Source: Labyrinthula sp. Ha
Lineage: Eukaryota; Sar; Bigyra; Labyrinthulida; Labyrinthulaceae
Length of the DNA stretch: 64,000 nucleotides
Assembly: GCA_015227615.1 (NCBI GenBank)
Contig: JAALGZ010000001.1
Coordinates: forward strand, 930,001-994,000
Reading direction: 5' to 3'
Shown: positions 23,098-34,595 of the stretch, piece after piece
How the letters are laid out: the number at the start of each line of letters is the position of its first letter
How positions within the stretch are numbered: position 1 is the first letter of the stretch
The notes under the pieces: generated by a model
Database searches by the model: none
Told to the model about the DNA's origin: nothing
The model's input: the letters and a program-made list of their open reading frames with translations, nothing else
Translations under genes and position numbers: made by a program

Positions 23098-23226
23098 ATG
23101 AATTTCATCGACGTAGATGATTCAGCAGCTGTCACGATCGAGGTTAATGAATCATGGGATGAAACTCTAAGACTATGTTTATTGCTGAGTGAATACCATG
23201 TTGCGTTGCCCGTCAAAAGTATCTGA
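23098..23226 (+). other. Coding-like short open frame
   Basis: A 42-residue frame, from an ATG to TGA, with balanced base composition and an acidic, non-repetitive product (FIDVDDSAAVTIEVNE in its first half). It stands out from the surrounding AT-rich DNA. No family is recognised. It may be a relic exon or a chance frame. Confidence 0.15.
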
Positions 23227-26200
23227 TTAAACCATGCTAATGTGTGATAAGAACATCGTCAATACAAGGATGTTTACTTTAATTCTGTTTCCCACTAAAA
23301 AATAAGGGCTCTTATTTTCATCAAGTGCTTCTGTTTTTTTTGTATTTTCATCTAGTGCTTACACAAGAAACTGAAAAAGAGGATCTTAAAAAATATTTAA
23401 TTCGTATGCTGCGTGAAAACTTTCATAAAATATTTGATGAGGAGCAAATATAGCCTAATCCAATGATAGTGTTTTTCCATATGGGCATTTTTTGGCTTTT
23501 GAGAAATTGAAAAAATAAATAATATGTCGGTGGATTATTTTGTTAATTGTCTTATGGTCCAGGGATTATGTTCATAATGAAGAATAATCACTAATCAAAT
23601 CAAATAGCAAGGTAATTAGCAGAATGAATCATGATTATAGTTATTTTGGAAATATTTTCCTAATAAATTAATAAGAAATTAATTCCGGGAACTATATTCA
23701 AGAGATACTTATGGTTTATAGGCATTAAATTTCATACTAATGGTTCTAAGAAAGTAGGGCATAACAAAACACTCCTGCTAGCAGTGATAGTTAAAGATCG
23801 ATAGCAAAAAACCCTATTAATGAGTTCATTTTTTTATTGTAGATTATTTGGCGCAAGATAAAGTGTCCGCTTTTGCATAGCAATTATAGTTGTTGAGAGA
23901 ATGCAATAGGAATATTTCAGTGAGCCATCACGTCATGGAATTGCAGGAATGTCACTTGCAATTAGCCTTCGCCTCATGACAAAGATGATTCTAAGCCTTT
24001 TTGATATTCTACACCTAGTATATCTAAGCAACACATAGACAACATGATTGTTGTAACTATATTATCGAGATGAAAATCATGTGAGAATTAAGTGTAATGA
24101 CTGTTCATTTGAAATAGACAAACGGATCATCTACTACCGTTAAATCTTACTAATCTACTGAGGATAATCAACTATTTATCGCCAAACAATTCCTTCTATA
24201 ATGTAAATAACCCTCCTTCTCCGTGAAAATTAATAGACACTATTCTACAATAAATGGGAAGGTTGTTTTAGTAGCGTTTAAGATTGATACTTTTGTGAAA
24301 CCTAAGGCTGGCTAAACATCGCATCTTGGAAGAGGGGCTGATAGTTTACCTATTTTCTCATAGCATTTCACCTTAAAACTGCTTTCTAAAATTAAATACA
24401 AAAGAAATCTGAAGTGGAATTTCCATAACTCATTAAATAAATTTGCTTCAAGTTTATCAAGAATTTCACCCTCCGCTTTTCAATTGAAACTTCCAGTTAA
24501 ATCTGCAGTTATCAGTGTCTTACAATGACATATCAAGAAAGCTTCCATAAATGTTTCGACTGTAAACTACCAAATTGGATGCCATGTTTAGCTCCTATTA
24601 CGGATCTTGCATAGTTCAACATAAAGTTCTGGACAATTTTTATGGTTTTCTTATTGATATTAATTGGTATTAACAAAACCATTTTTGCTTGATTGTTGAT
24701 AATAAATTGATTGATAGAGCAAGATTAGAATAATTTTTTGAGAAGCATAATTCTAAATCTTTTAAAGATAGTCAGTAACTATGCAATTATGAAATACTTA
24801 AGGATATATATGTTCTCAAACCATATTCCTAACAGCTGTTTGAGTTATTTAGTTTCCAAATAGAGTATCTTTGCTTCTTTGTTGTCAGATATTACAACTA
24901 CATGGAACACTAAAGAAGATAAGAAAATAAGTTTTCAGAGCTTACACCTTATCTAATAAGCTGCCCAGAAACTTTTTCTACATATCCACCATACTTGGCC
25001 ATGAGTAAAACAAACGTAAGGATGATATAGCGGAAAGCCCCTTAAGCAATGTTGAAAGTTTTCATTGATTTTTATGCCAGCTTCATGAAGAATTCGAGGA
25101 AACTAATGAGAAAATGTGATGTCTGATTTCGTGGAAAATATCAATTGCCATGAATAGTGGTTTAGAGCTCATGTAAGCCGGTTTGTAAATTCTTTAGCTG
25201 GAATAAAAAAATATACTTAACAGCAAGAGCTGCATAGATAATGATCAGTACCTTTTCTAAGCTCTTCATTAACTAACCTAAAACTAACTTTGAGGCAATT
25301 GAACTGATCTTCCTGTGACTGCAATAAAATTGTTTTCATAAACAACACATAATGCGATTCATGGAAACTGAATCAGTTAATTGCAAAATAATAAGATTCA
25401 TGATTTCATTGACCTTTTGAGAAAACCCAAATTGAAGACATAATGGGCTGTGATTATACTAAATGTGTAGAAATACAATACTGGCGTGAAGGAAATTCTA
25501 TTAATCTGGAGATTATGTGTAAAATACCTATTGGAGGGGGGGTGGTGTGCAAGTCCATGAACTTGTCCTAGCATTCGTTTCCTTATTAATCATTATAAAA
25601 TGATCTAATTCTTAGAGGCACCCACTGTAACATGTTTTTCCCATATATCAGCTAACCCTTTTTGTAGTTATCAGACAGGGAAAACATTTTATAACTGGTA
25701 ACAACCTTAGTTCCCGGGCTCAACTCCTTGTGCAATAATAGGATCAATCAACTATTAGGAAATCTTGCAGGGCCTATCAATATATATAAGTAAGTTTGTG
25801 GAGTTTAGGGAAATTTAAAGCTAAAATCCTTTGGACTCTACAATAGCTTACAGTAGACGTGAGATATTCTTGTTATAAAGCAAATTAGCACTCTAGAAAT
25901 AATCTGACTTCTCTCCAATACTATAGCCCGTCACAGGAACTGGAAAATGAAGAAAGAGCATAAAATGAGAAATATCCTTTTTAAAAATTATAGAAAGCTA
26001 CCTAACTCGTAAGAAACACTTAAGGTTCAGTTATCCTCGCTATAGAATGAGATAAACCCAAGGTTCGTATCAGTTTCTGTATTAATATGTATACCTAGCT
26101 CCAAAAAGATGTAAGAAATGATAAATCTTTTTATGAGCACCTATCCTTAGCAATCATGACTTTTACGGCAATAAAAATCCTGTCAGTACCAAGAACGGGC

Positions 26201-26917
26201 GTTCCAAAGATAAAGTTAATGCCCAACCATAATTGCCATAGCGGATGCAACTGAATTACTGTGTCTATTCTCCTCGATATTCTTAAACGCAAACCAAGAA
26301 ATGTTTCATTCTTTATGAGGTATTAACGAGACAAACTTTTTGAGAGAAAGCAGCAGCAATGATTGCACATATCTTTGGAATTTACAAAAATGGGGAAGTA
26401 TTCTATAGTAGTCCTTATGGCAATATTTAATTGCTAGGTACATATGGTAAAATTCCCAGGCTACTCCAATCATAAATTGCCTTTGGCAACACACAAGAGA
26501 TAAAATCCATCCAACATTTGTGCTTTAAGTTTATTAACTATACCAAAAGCTTTCTTGTGTTGGTTTAAACCTTGTCCAAGTGAATAATTTGTCACAAAAT
26601 AAATTTATAATAATTTACGATATAGCTAAACTAATTTCTCTCCAGTCATCAGATTTACATGTTTCTTAAATTCTCTTGATTTTGTTGAGGGACTCAATAA
26701 TGGCAAAGTATAGGAAGGCAAGAATCAGATCTTACCAAATGAAAACAGCTTCATAGGCTCGCGTTATATCTATAAATCAAATGCATTTGATAAGCAATCT
26801 TATAAAAACTCTGACTTTGCATACACATAAATTCAGTAGTGAATGAAAAACAAATGACCTTAGAAAAAACAAAAAATAATAAAGTATTGACCAAGACTTC
26901 AACTTACCTTTTTTGAA

Positions 26918-28183
26918 CTATTCTATATAGTATCTCTTTGTTCTCTCAAACCCATTAAACTCAGAACCAGCAGAAATAGTGTAGGCTCCCATATTTCTAA
27001 AACACAACCAATCACCAATTTCCAACACTGGTAACTGAACACTTCGAACTACACAATCTAGTCCATCACAAGTTGGACCCCATATTGAGCACTCTGTAAA
27101 CTCTCTACTCTTCAATTCTTCTCTAGTTTCAAAAACTTCAGGCTTAACAACTGCATGATCATAAATAATATTATTAAAGGCACCATAAACACCTTCATTT
27201 ATAAAATACTTCATATGCTCGGTTTCTTTTTTTCTTGCTATTATATTCGTAAATAATGTACAACAAGAGTGTGCAAAAAATCTTCCTGGTTCAGCTATTA
27301 CTTCATAACCATCATGAACACCAAAGAGTCTCTCAATTAGTGGATTTAAGATTTTTGCTATCGAAAAGAAACTTTCTTGCACTTGCTTTTCCTTAACATC
27401 TTCCAATTCTCCTGGAAATCCACCTCCAATATCCAAAATTTTAAAATTAGGAAACAAGAACTCTTTTTCAGCTATATCAAAACATGATTTCGCATTCAAT
27501 AATGCTTGAACATAAGAATCTGAATCTGGACATCCGGAACCTACATGATAACTTAAACCGTGAAAGTTATCCTCCAAACCAAGATCTTTAACTTTTGAGT
27601 ACAAATAGTTCACATCTTTTATTTTTGCTCCATATTTTTGGGATAATTTACATGTCGATTTTGAATCATCCGTTTCGATTCTTAATAAGAAATTAACCAT
27701 TGGACAGTATTGTTTGATTTTCAAAAGTTCATCAAAAGAATCAAAAACAGTGAGAGAAACTCCAAGAGAAAAAGATTTTTGTAAATGTAGTATTGATTTA
27801 CAAGGATTTGCATATATAATTCTATTTGATATATTTTGAGTTGTTGAATTTACTTGTTGAACTTCATTTAAACTTGCACAGTCGAAATTAAGACCCCTAC
27901 TTTTTAAAAATTGAACAATTCTTTCGTCATTATTACATTTTATTGCATAATATGGCTTAACAGATGGAAAAGATTCATTCCAAATAAAAATTTTTTGTTT
28001 TAAGTCGGATAAATTGATTACAACAAAAGCGTCCTCTTCTCCAGAACCAATAATTTCACTTGCTTTTTGTTCAACCGCATTTATAGAGGTATCTTTCTCG
28101 TCCAAAGTGGTTTCGGTAGATTTTATTTGCTTTGCAAGTGGAAAAGATAAATTTTTATTCAAAATTGTAAATGATTTGACCAT
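26918..28183 (-). CDS. Ornithine decarboxylase
   Basis: A PLP-dependent fold-III decarboxylase that turns ornithine into putrescine, the first step of polyamine synthesis in the cytosol. It is 421 residues with no intron, a usual eukaryotic length. PLP-binding Lys82 lies in YYAIKCNND, His213 in YHVGSGC, the glycine loop GGGFPG at 253-258, and EPGR at 298-301. The dimer-interface motif WGPTCDGLD (Cys372, Asp374) supplies the catalytic cysteine and substrate aspartate to the partner subunit. The Asp of the GPTCDGLD motif favours ornithine decarboxylase over antizyme-inhibitor-like paralogues. The sequence stops soon after the barrel (ERTKRYYIE), so it lacks the long PEST-type tail of mammalian enzymes. 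The ATG at 28183 is preceded by A-rich sequence. Confidence 0.95.
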   Translation of the reverse strand: MVKSFTILNKNLSFPLAKQIKSTETTLDEKDTSINAVEQKASEIIGSGEEDAFVVINLSDLKQKIFIWNESFPSVKPYYAIKCNNDERIVQFLKSRGLNFDCASLNEVQQVNSTTQNISNRIIYANPCKSILHLQKSFSLGVSLTVFDSFDELLKIKQYCPMVNFLLRIETDDSKSTCKLSQKYGAKIKDVNYLYSKVKDLGLEDNFHGLSYHVGSGCPDSDSYVQALLNAKSCFDIAEKEFLFPNFKILDIGGGFPGELEDVKEKQVQESFFSIAKILNPLIERLFGVHDGYEVIAEPGRFFAHSCCTLFTNIIARKKETEHMKYFINEGVYGAFNNIIYDHAVVKPEVFETREELKSREFTECSIWGPTCDGLDCVVRSVQLPVLEIGDWLCFRNMGAYTISAGSEFNGFERTKRYYIE

Positions 28184-28611
28184 TATTCTGTGTTATTTTA
28201 TGATATCTACGTCTCTTAACATATGTTTGGTTGTTGCCACACGTTGTTTTTTTTTGCACAGTTTTCCTCAAATAAATTTATTTATCGGAAATTATCGAAA
28301 CTTATTAAAATCGGTAATGTTTCGTTTTTGCTCGATAAAGATAAGAGAACTTTTCTAGGAAAGATTCGTCGAATAGAATTTTTTGACTCCGGAATCAGAT
28401 ACTCCAAATTTTCATTGGCCGAATTTTCAATTGCCCAAATTTTTTTTTTGAAAAAATCAAAATAAAACATTTGAAATCATGACAGTTGCATGATAAAAGA
28501 TAGAACAGAACAAAGCTAGTACCCCGAAAACGCAATAATTTCAAGATTTGGCAAGAGTATACAAGATTTAACAAGAATTTACAAGGTTTAGTGCTGCTCA
28601 GAGGGTTGAAA

Positions 28612-28734
28612 ATGGAGGATTTATTCAAAGTAAAAGTCAAGGTTCAGGATTATTGGAAAGAAAGGGATGAGGCTCAAGGATGCATATTTCAAGAAAAAGA
28701 GAAAGCTATTTGGGATAAAAAAACTTGCACCTAG
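28612..28734 (+). other. Coding-like 40-codon frame, unknown
   Basis: ATG to TAG, 40 residues, containing VKVQDYWKERDEAQ. The charged, low-AT composition looks coding-like, but no family is recognised and no splice partner was found. It is preceded by three imperfect copies of an 11-12-bp TACAAGATTTA-like unit near 28553-28590. It could be a broken exon. Confidence 0.15.
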
Positions 28735-28934
28735 ATTAGATGACGAAGCCACTTAATTTTTAAATTTTAATTTTAACAAAAATCCAAGTCTTCTGAATTT
28801 GAGTTTTCAAAATTTTTTGTCTTAAACTTTTAATTATGTCCTTCATGTATTTACTTATTAACTTCTACACATATTTTCAAGTTTCTGTATTCACGCTGTG
28901 GAGAAAAATTTAAATCCATCCACATCTTCATCGA

Positions 28935-28969
28935 GGGCCGAGTGGGGAGGGAGGGCCGAGTCATGGGGG
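28935..28969 (+). other. Candidate G-quadruplex motif
   Basis: G-runs at 28935-28937, 28944-28947, 28949-28951, 28953-28955 and 28965-28969 meet the four-run quadruplex pattern with loops of 6, 1 and 1 nt. The unit GAGGGCCGAGT is present twice, about 20 nt apart. It lies about 750 nt upstream of the ornithine decarboxylase start, on the opposite strand. Any regulatory role is inference. Confidence 0.45.
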
Positions 28970-29158
28970 CCATTTTTAAAGGCGCGGGGAGCATGAAATG
29001 GTCCACGCTACGATAGGGTAATGCAACTTCACATTTTAATGTTTTTTAACTTTTAATATATATATTTTATCTTCTAGTACACTTCACTTTGTCCCCAGCC
29101 CTCTTTCTTTTTTATCTTAGTGTTGGAAATTATTGTTTTGCGCATCGATTATTTGGGG

Positions 29159-29262
29159 GAAGTATGGAAAAACCGAGATTCTGCGTAATGCGAATTTCAT
29201 TCAAGTATGGGAAATCGCGATTCTGCGCCTCCATAATTCAGACGAAGTATGGTGAAAAAACA
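29159..29262 (+). repeat. Short degenerate tandem repeat (~42 bp)
   Basis: AAGTATGG recurs at about 29160, 29203 and 29244. The first two copies are followed by a GAAA-like stretch and then CGAGATTCTGCG or CGCGATTCTGCG, so about two and a half units of 41-43 bp are present. The array lies inside a GC-richer island and within an open frame (29089-29400) whose product is not recognised. Confidence 0.5.
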
Positions 29263-31843
29263 TTTGGGAGATCGATCCGACCAATCAGATCGCGAGGAGT
29301 ATCTGACTCAGGAGTCAAAGAATCCGTGCCCAAGATTTGTCTAATAAAAGAAGTTGACACCTTTCAAGGATGTTTGCAAATAAAGCAGCAAAAAAAATAA
29401 AGCATGAGAAAAATGAGAGTGTAATGTTTTTGTGTGCTTTAAAAAATCATTTAACTAGCCATCTGCATTTTAAGAAGCCTGAAAACTGAGACCAACCGCG
29501 TTCATTCACCAAACTCAAAGCTAACCCCAATTGTGTTATCATGATGTTGTAAACTCTGTATTAATAGAGTTTTTAGTACTTAATTTCCTCTCAGTCTTGC
29601 CTCTAATCTAACATTTGAATATTTTTTAAAGTCTAGTGGTAATAATAGACTGGATATGGTTTTCCTGTAGGAAGAAGTTAACCAGAAGAATGACTCTAAG
29701 AGTCCGAAATACCGATATAAACTCTTAAATAGAGCAAAACGTTACAATAACAGATTTTTTCTTGTGAATGAGATAATCAAGATCATAATGGATTTCTTTG
29801 CAGCCTCAAATTTGTAAACCGAATTAGTATTGATTTGATGGGTTGAAATCAAAACGTGTTGTCCTGTCCAGTAGATATACTAATAACGAAATTAGGTATT
29901 AGGATGAAGAAAAATGAATAAAAAATTGTAGATGATTGATTTCTGAATTTGCAAGAAACGCTAATTCATAGAGTGTTGCACGTATCTCACTCCTATGTTT
30001 CTCCGGTAATGCGCCTCTCAGTCGCCTCAGTATCCCACCTACTCCCAAGCTAGACCTTAACTGAAAATCTTACCTTACAGGATTTCATCCGTAAACACAT
30101 AGTTACTGATCCCGTTTCCTTTACTGCATCATTTTTAAAACTTATAAAAGTATATAAAACTAATCAAAGAAAACTAGATTCTGCTTTCTTGATTAATATT
30201 TTGGTCCTCCTAAATTTACGGTTGCGCGTAGGTAGAAGCCAAAAGCAGGTGGGAGGTGAAGCAGGAATTTAGTATTATACTAGAAATTTAAAAGCATACA
30301 ATAAAATTCTTAAAGTAAGTAAGTAATCTAGCTAATCTGTTAAAATAAATGGAGGTAACTGAATGTTCATAAGCAGCTGATGTTAGATTTCAATAAGAGA
30401 AACCCTTAATGCTCTCCAGACAGTCCTCAACAACAGTAAAGACAGAAGCTCTTAAGAATGAAAGTTATCTGCCGGTAGTATATAGCATAATTATGTTATT
30501 AATTCTTATCACTTGATGAAGAAAAATACCCCAACATCCGTTTGTATGATTACAGTGAAAGAGCAAAACCTCATAACTTGACATATTATAGCGGAGCTTC
30601 CACATTATTACTGGTACAGACGTTACAACTTGTCTTGGTCACCAGTGTGACAGTAGTATTTTATAAGCTTGGTGAAATATTTGGGAAGATATTTCGTCAA
30701 GCAACAGTGCTAAGCTAAGATATGAAAAGGTACTGTGAACTATTGGTAAAATAATATCTTCATTTACACTTTCTCACAAAAAGTCTAGAAAAAATACCTG
30801 TTTTATTAGATAAATTTACTGTACAAAGAAAACTGAACCGCTGTGTTCTTAATACATTATCACCTGAAATAAAATTGCAACAACAAATTTTGAATACATA
30901 TAGAAGTTTCATCAGAAGATACAACCACTTAATTTAATTTAGTGAAAAACAGCTGGGTTAAAAGAATATTGTATACTTGTATATATTTTTCTTTATAAAA
31001 TGAATCTAAGTGTTCATGACTGGAGTTTTTATAGACACCAAGAGGAATTGCATTCTTACCAGGTATTTGTGAGCACTGTCCAAACATGCATTAAATATTT
31101 GTTCACTAGTTTCCAATACTTAAAATAAGGTTTCAGACGTAGATCTGTAGGGGAAATTATGATTAATAAATAAATATATGGTTACACGGCTATGACACAT
31201 AGAAGATCTTCAACAGCTTCTGCACAGGAGAAGATATGGATAACAAAACTCTTGAATCATGTTGCCTCTTCTGCGCAAACCACCCACTAGGAATATTATG
31301 TGATAATTATAATTAACTTTTATCTATGGAGTATTAGCCTTCGAAAAACCTATGTAAAAAGTACCTATATTGTATTTTTAAACTGCTAGAAACTTCATTT
31401 CTTTAGCTCTTGCTTTACGCAGCAGCTTTTCCATATTTCCATGAAGCGTGATGTATTTAACATCATTATTTTGTAAATGTGGCGAGACTCTACTTTTCAA
31501 CTATTAACTTCATGATATAAAGTTGTTACTAAAGATTTTTTTCTATTATGTGCTTTAATTCTTTGCAAATATTTATAACTTTCCTTCCCACTGCCAAACC
31601 TTAAAACAGATAGAATGTGGTTTGCCGGTTATGCTACCCCCCCATTAGAGAGGAAAACAAGATGAATAGTTCAATTAGTGCTATGTTTATGGCATTTTTG
31701 AGGTGAATAGTGCTGTATATTGCGTTTCTGTCTTTTGTTGTACTCCTTTATGGTGTATTTGAACCCGAGACTCTTGTCCCAGGTTTATGACTGTCAGGGT
31801 ATAATATGGCATTACTGCAGTTATCTAGTCAAAGAAATACAGG

Positions 31844-33106
31844 ATGAAGAGGAATCTAAGACTTTGGTTTCTAATCTTGGACAGTAGAGCGCTGCTGATA
31901 TTGATTTGCATAGTATCAAATTATCTACTGCCATCACATACTAGGTCAGATGATCATTCTTCCTTAGTTTATCGGATTGATAGCAACGAGAGAACTATTT
32001 ACGACATACTCTTCCCACTGATTCAGAACTGGGACGCCGAATACTTCACATATATTGCAAGAAATGGATACACTGAGGAAAAATTACATGCATTCTACCC
32101 TCTACATCCTTTAATTTCTAGGTTTTTCTTACAGTACGAACAAGATTCATTTGGTTTTGAATTTACTTTCTCTGAATTAAAGAGGGTTCTCATGACATCT
32201 CTAATCTACCAAAACTTCCTTTTCCTTTGTTGTTGTAAAGTTATTTACTTAGCAAGTGAAAATGTAAACAAAATAATTAACCCAAGGAAGCAAACTTTTG
32301 ATCCTTATATTGCAACACTTTTGTATGCCTTTAATCCTGCAAGCATCTTTTACTTGGCTAACTACTCAGAATCACTATTTTGCTTCTTCTCTTTCCTTTC
32401 CTCTTTTTTCTACTTAAAATACCTCTCGGAAAAAGCATTTACGACCAAGATTTACTTAAGCATCACTATTTTTTTTGCGACTATGACACGTTCAAATGGA
32501 GCTCTTTTGGGAGTTTTCTTCTTTGGGTTTGATTTCTTGCTTACATTAAATCAAAACATCTATAAAAAAAGTTTTATAGTATTTATTGAAAATGGTGTCT
32601 TGGGTTTCTTTTCTTCTATTTTTCCTACATTCTTGGTAAACTATTATGGATATACTAGTCTGTGTTCCGAGGAGAAAAAATTTGATGGCAGTTCTTGGTG
32701 CAGTGATTTCATTCCTTTTATTTACGGCCATGTTCAAAAAACGTATTGGAACCAAGGATTCTTAAACTTCTGGGAATTGAAGCAGATTCCAAACTTTTTT
32801 CTAGCCGCTCCTTCTTTTTTTCTCGTTTACCAATTTAGTATCATGTTTAGTAAAGAAAAGTTGAAAAGTAAGCAAATCTTAATCCCATTTCTAGCCAACG
32901 TTGTATTCTTATCTTTTGTATGTCTTTTCTTCATGCATGTTCAGGTGATAACTAGATTTCTTGCACCTTATCCTATTCAATACTGGTATGCAAGCAAGTT
33001 ATTCGCCTCTCAAAATCCGTTTATTAGGAGGTTTATTTACGCTTATTATGGCCTATATTTTACAGTAGGTAGCTCTCTTTTTTGTTTGGGTTTTCCTTTT
33101 GTCTAG
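31844..33106 (+). CDS. PIGV: GPI mannosyltransferase 2 (PIG-V/Gpi18)
   Basis: A 420-residue polytopic ER membrane enzyme that adds the second mannose, from dolichol-phosphate-mannose, to the GPI-anchor precursor. The lumenal signature NWDAEYFTYIARNGY (residues about 63-77) followed by HAFYPLHPL matches the conserved WDxxHF...GY and FxPLxP blocks of PIG-V. A second family block, FNPASIFYLANYSESLFCFF, lies near 165-184. Several hydrophobic segments continue to the C terminus, which ends FTVGSSLFCLGFPFV as family members do. The length is a little below human PIG-V (493). No introns are needed. The 3' end overlaps the opposite GT13 reading frame by 47 nt, so the two mRNAs must overlap tail to tail. 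Confidence 0.9.
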   Translation: MKRNLRLWFLILDSRALLILICIVSNYLLPSHTRSDDHSSLVYRIDSNERTIYDILFPLIQNWDAEYFTYIARNGYTEEKLHAFYPLHPLISRFFLQYEQDSFGFEFTFSELKRVLMTSLIYQNFLFLCCCKVIYLASENVNKIINPRKQTFDPYIATLLYAFNPASIFYLANYSESLFCFFSFLSSFFYLKYLSEKAFTTKIYLSITIFFATMTRSNGALLGVFFFGFDFLLTLNQNIYKKSFIVFIENGVLGFFSSIFPTFLVNYYGYTSLCSEEKKFDGSSWCSDFIPFIYGHVQKTYWNQGFLNFWELKQIPNFFLAAPSFFLVYQFSIMFSKEKLKSKQILIPFLANVVFLSFVCLFFMHVQVITRFLAPYPIQYWYASKLFASQNPFIRRFIYAYYGLYFTVGSSLFCLGFPFV

Positions 33107-34595
33107 ATAAATTATGTTTTGTTAATATGTTTTTTTTTTCTATTTCTTGTAGTCTTGTAAGAAATCGAGGAAAATTATATACCACTGCTTCACGTGGCTT
33201 TAAATGTACCCATGGTGATTCATCCAGAGAAGAAATATATGGAAGCTGTCTTTCATCTTTATCAGTATTGAATTCCGGAATTATTTTGTTTTCTCCTGGT
33301 TGGTGAAACAAATTTATAACTATTAGCTTCCTGTCCTTGAACCAGAACTCATAGACGCCTCTTCTTTGGCCTCGCAATACTTGAGACCATAACCCCAACT
33401 TATCCATCAGCGGCCCCAAGTTCAAATATTTAGATAAATAATCTAAATTACACCAAATAACTAAAGGTTGCATCTTAGGAAGTTCGTTAATACTGTCCAA
33501 GTTTGTATCGTTCAAATGAAATCCTGTTGTTATTCTTTCTTCAAATTTTTTATTATATTCCTTTTCAACGGATAAAATTATTTCCCCTTTGGATATTCTA
33601 CTTTGTCCGTTTGAAAACCTGATGTTATCAAAATATTTTTCCTGAATATCTTCAGATACAAAAGATCCTTCTCTTCCAATATGAAAAACTCTTGGAACTT
33701 CAGGATAAATAACGTCTTTCAGTTCATACTTTTCGGGATATCTCATTGCTACAGCTCGAACAAACCAGTCCCAAGATTTGATTGCCCATGTACGACGTAA
33801 AGTATTTTTCCATTCATCTCTAAGAAGAAGCCAGCCAAGTCCTGGAAAGAAACTTGTTCGAAGCAACCTACTTTCGTTCCTAGCCGCATGTTGAAATCCA
33901 TTATCATTCCAGGCAGATGCTGTAAAAATTGAAGGATCTGCTTCAACTAAAGGAGCTACTGAGGAAAAGTACTCTAAGAAATCAAAGCTTACAAGAAGGT
34001 CATCCTCAAGGATAATTATAGCAGGAGAATCAGGAAAGTGTTTAAAAGCTTTGTCAATTGAAAACTTGTAGTGTCTTGCAATACTGTAGTCCGGAAGTGT
34101 ACGACGTCTTGAAGTTTTTTGGATTAGATGAACTCCATTGCTTCGAATGACATCTTCAGTTTCTTTGTCTGTTCCATCTTGAACTGCTAATATCTTTGAG
34201 TTGTTAGCATGTCTTGCTTTTTTGAGAGATTTCAAAGTTTGGTTAAGTATTTCAGCTCGTTGGTGGCAAATAACTAGAACAGGAAAACTTTTTCCATTTT
34301 CTTCTTGCTGTTGAATATACTTGAAAGTTGAAGTATTCTCAAAAAGCTTTGTGTACATTATACTATTCCTCTCTTCGATTACTAGCGGATCAATTAAGTG
34401 CTGAGATTCAGTTTTGAGATCAAATTCCGATTTTATGTATTTTGCTAATGAGAAACCGGAAAATATACATATAAGTATAATGAGAGAGGTCAGCAATAGC
34501 TTAAACTGCACTACAGTTGCATTCAAGTTTCTTTTCTTTAGACCATACTTTGCAACATTTGCTTTCTCAGATTTTCTAAAACAGGGAAAACTCAT
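33060..34595 (-). CDS. GT13 N-acetylglucosaminyltransferase (GnT-I-like), tail-less
   Basis: A 511-residue type II membrane enzyme with cytoplasmic head, one membrane anchor at about 32-52, stem, and GT13 catalytic domain from FPVLVICHQRAE (about 104). GT13 includes MGAT1, which adds GlcNAc to Man5 N-glycans in the Golgi, and POMGnT1. Diagnostic blocks are AVQDG (137-141), YSIARHYKFSID, the metal-binding ILEDDL (EDD at 197-199), ASAWNDNGF, and FFPGLGWLLL before the DWF acceptor region. A C-terminal beta-strand block (GVYEFWFKDRKLIVINL) matches MGAT1's RGIVTFLFRGRRVHLAP. It ends soon after this, unlike its paralogue at 38484-40379, which goes on into a Cys-rich tail. The exact acceptor is unknown. 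Its coding 3' end overlaps PIG-V. Confidence 0.88.
   Translation of the reverse strand: MSFPCFRKSEKANVAKYGLKKRNLNATVVQFKLLLTSLIILICIFSGFSLAKYIKSEFDLKTESQHLIDPLVIEERNSIMYTKLFENTSTFKYIQQQEENGKSFPVLVICHQRAEILNQTLKSLKKARHANNSKILAVQDGTDKETEDVIRSNGVHLIQKTSRRRTLPDYSIARHYKFSIDKAFKHFPDSPAIIILEDDLLVSFDFLEYFSSVAPLVEADPSIFTASAWNDNGFQHAARNESRLLRTSFFPGLGWLLLRDEWKNTLRRTWAIKSWDWFVRAVAMRYPEKYELKDVIYPEVPRVFHIGREGSFVSEDIQEKYFDNIRFSNGQSRISKGEIILSVEKEYNKKFEERITTGFHLNDTNLDSINELPKMQPLVIWCNLDYLSKYLNLGPLMDKLGLWSQVLRGQRRGVYEFWFKDRKLIVINLFHQPGENKIIPEFNTDKDERQLPYISSLDESPWVHLKPREAVVYNFPRFLTRLQEIEKKNILTKHNLSRQKENPNKKESYLL

Larger units (their letters stand above)
18147..26917. other. Long gene-free AT-rich desert
   Basis: Nearly 9 kb without a recognisable protein gene. 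Overlapping frames on both strands at 20472-20730 are unsupported. A 57-nt tRNA-like fragment lies at 18513-18569 and a coding-like 42-codon frame at 23098-23226, both listed separately. A G8-containing run sits near 25533-25548. Otherwise it is unstructured AT-rich sequence with no obvious tandem arrays. Confidence 0.55.
28184..31843. other. Gene-free stretch with GC-richer island
   Basis: No recognisable gene. Between about 28.9 and 29.4 kb the composition shifts to GC-richer sequence with G-runs and a short tandem repeat (listed separately). A 40-codon Lys/Glu-rich frame lies at 28612-28734. From 29.4 to 31.8 kb the DNA is ordinary AT-rich spacer. Confidence 0.55.

Noticed and set aside
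31757-31805. tRNA-like stretch with a box B-like GGTTCAAAT on the minus strand
   Set aside because: The T-arm stem does not pair and no acceptor stem can be drawn. It is at most a decayed fragment.
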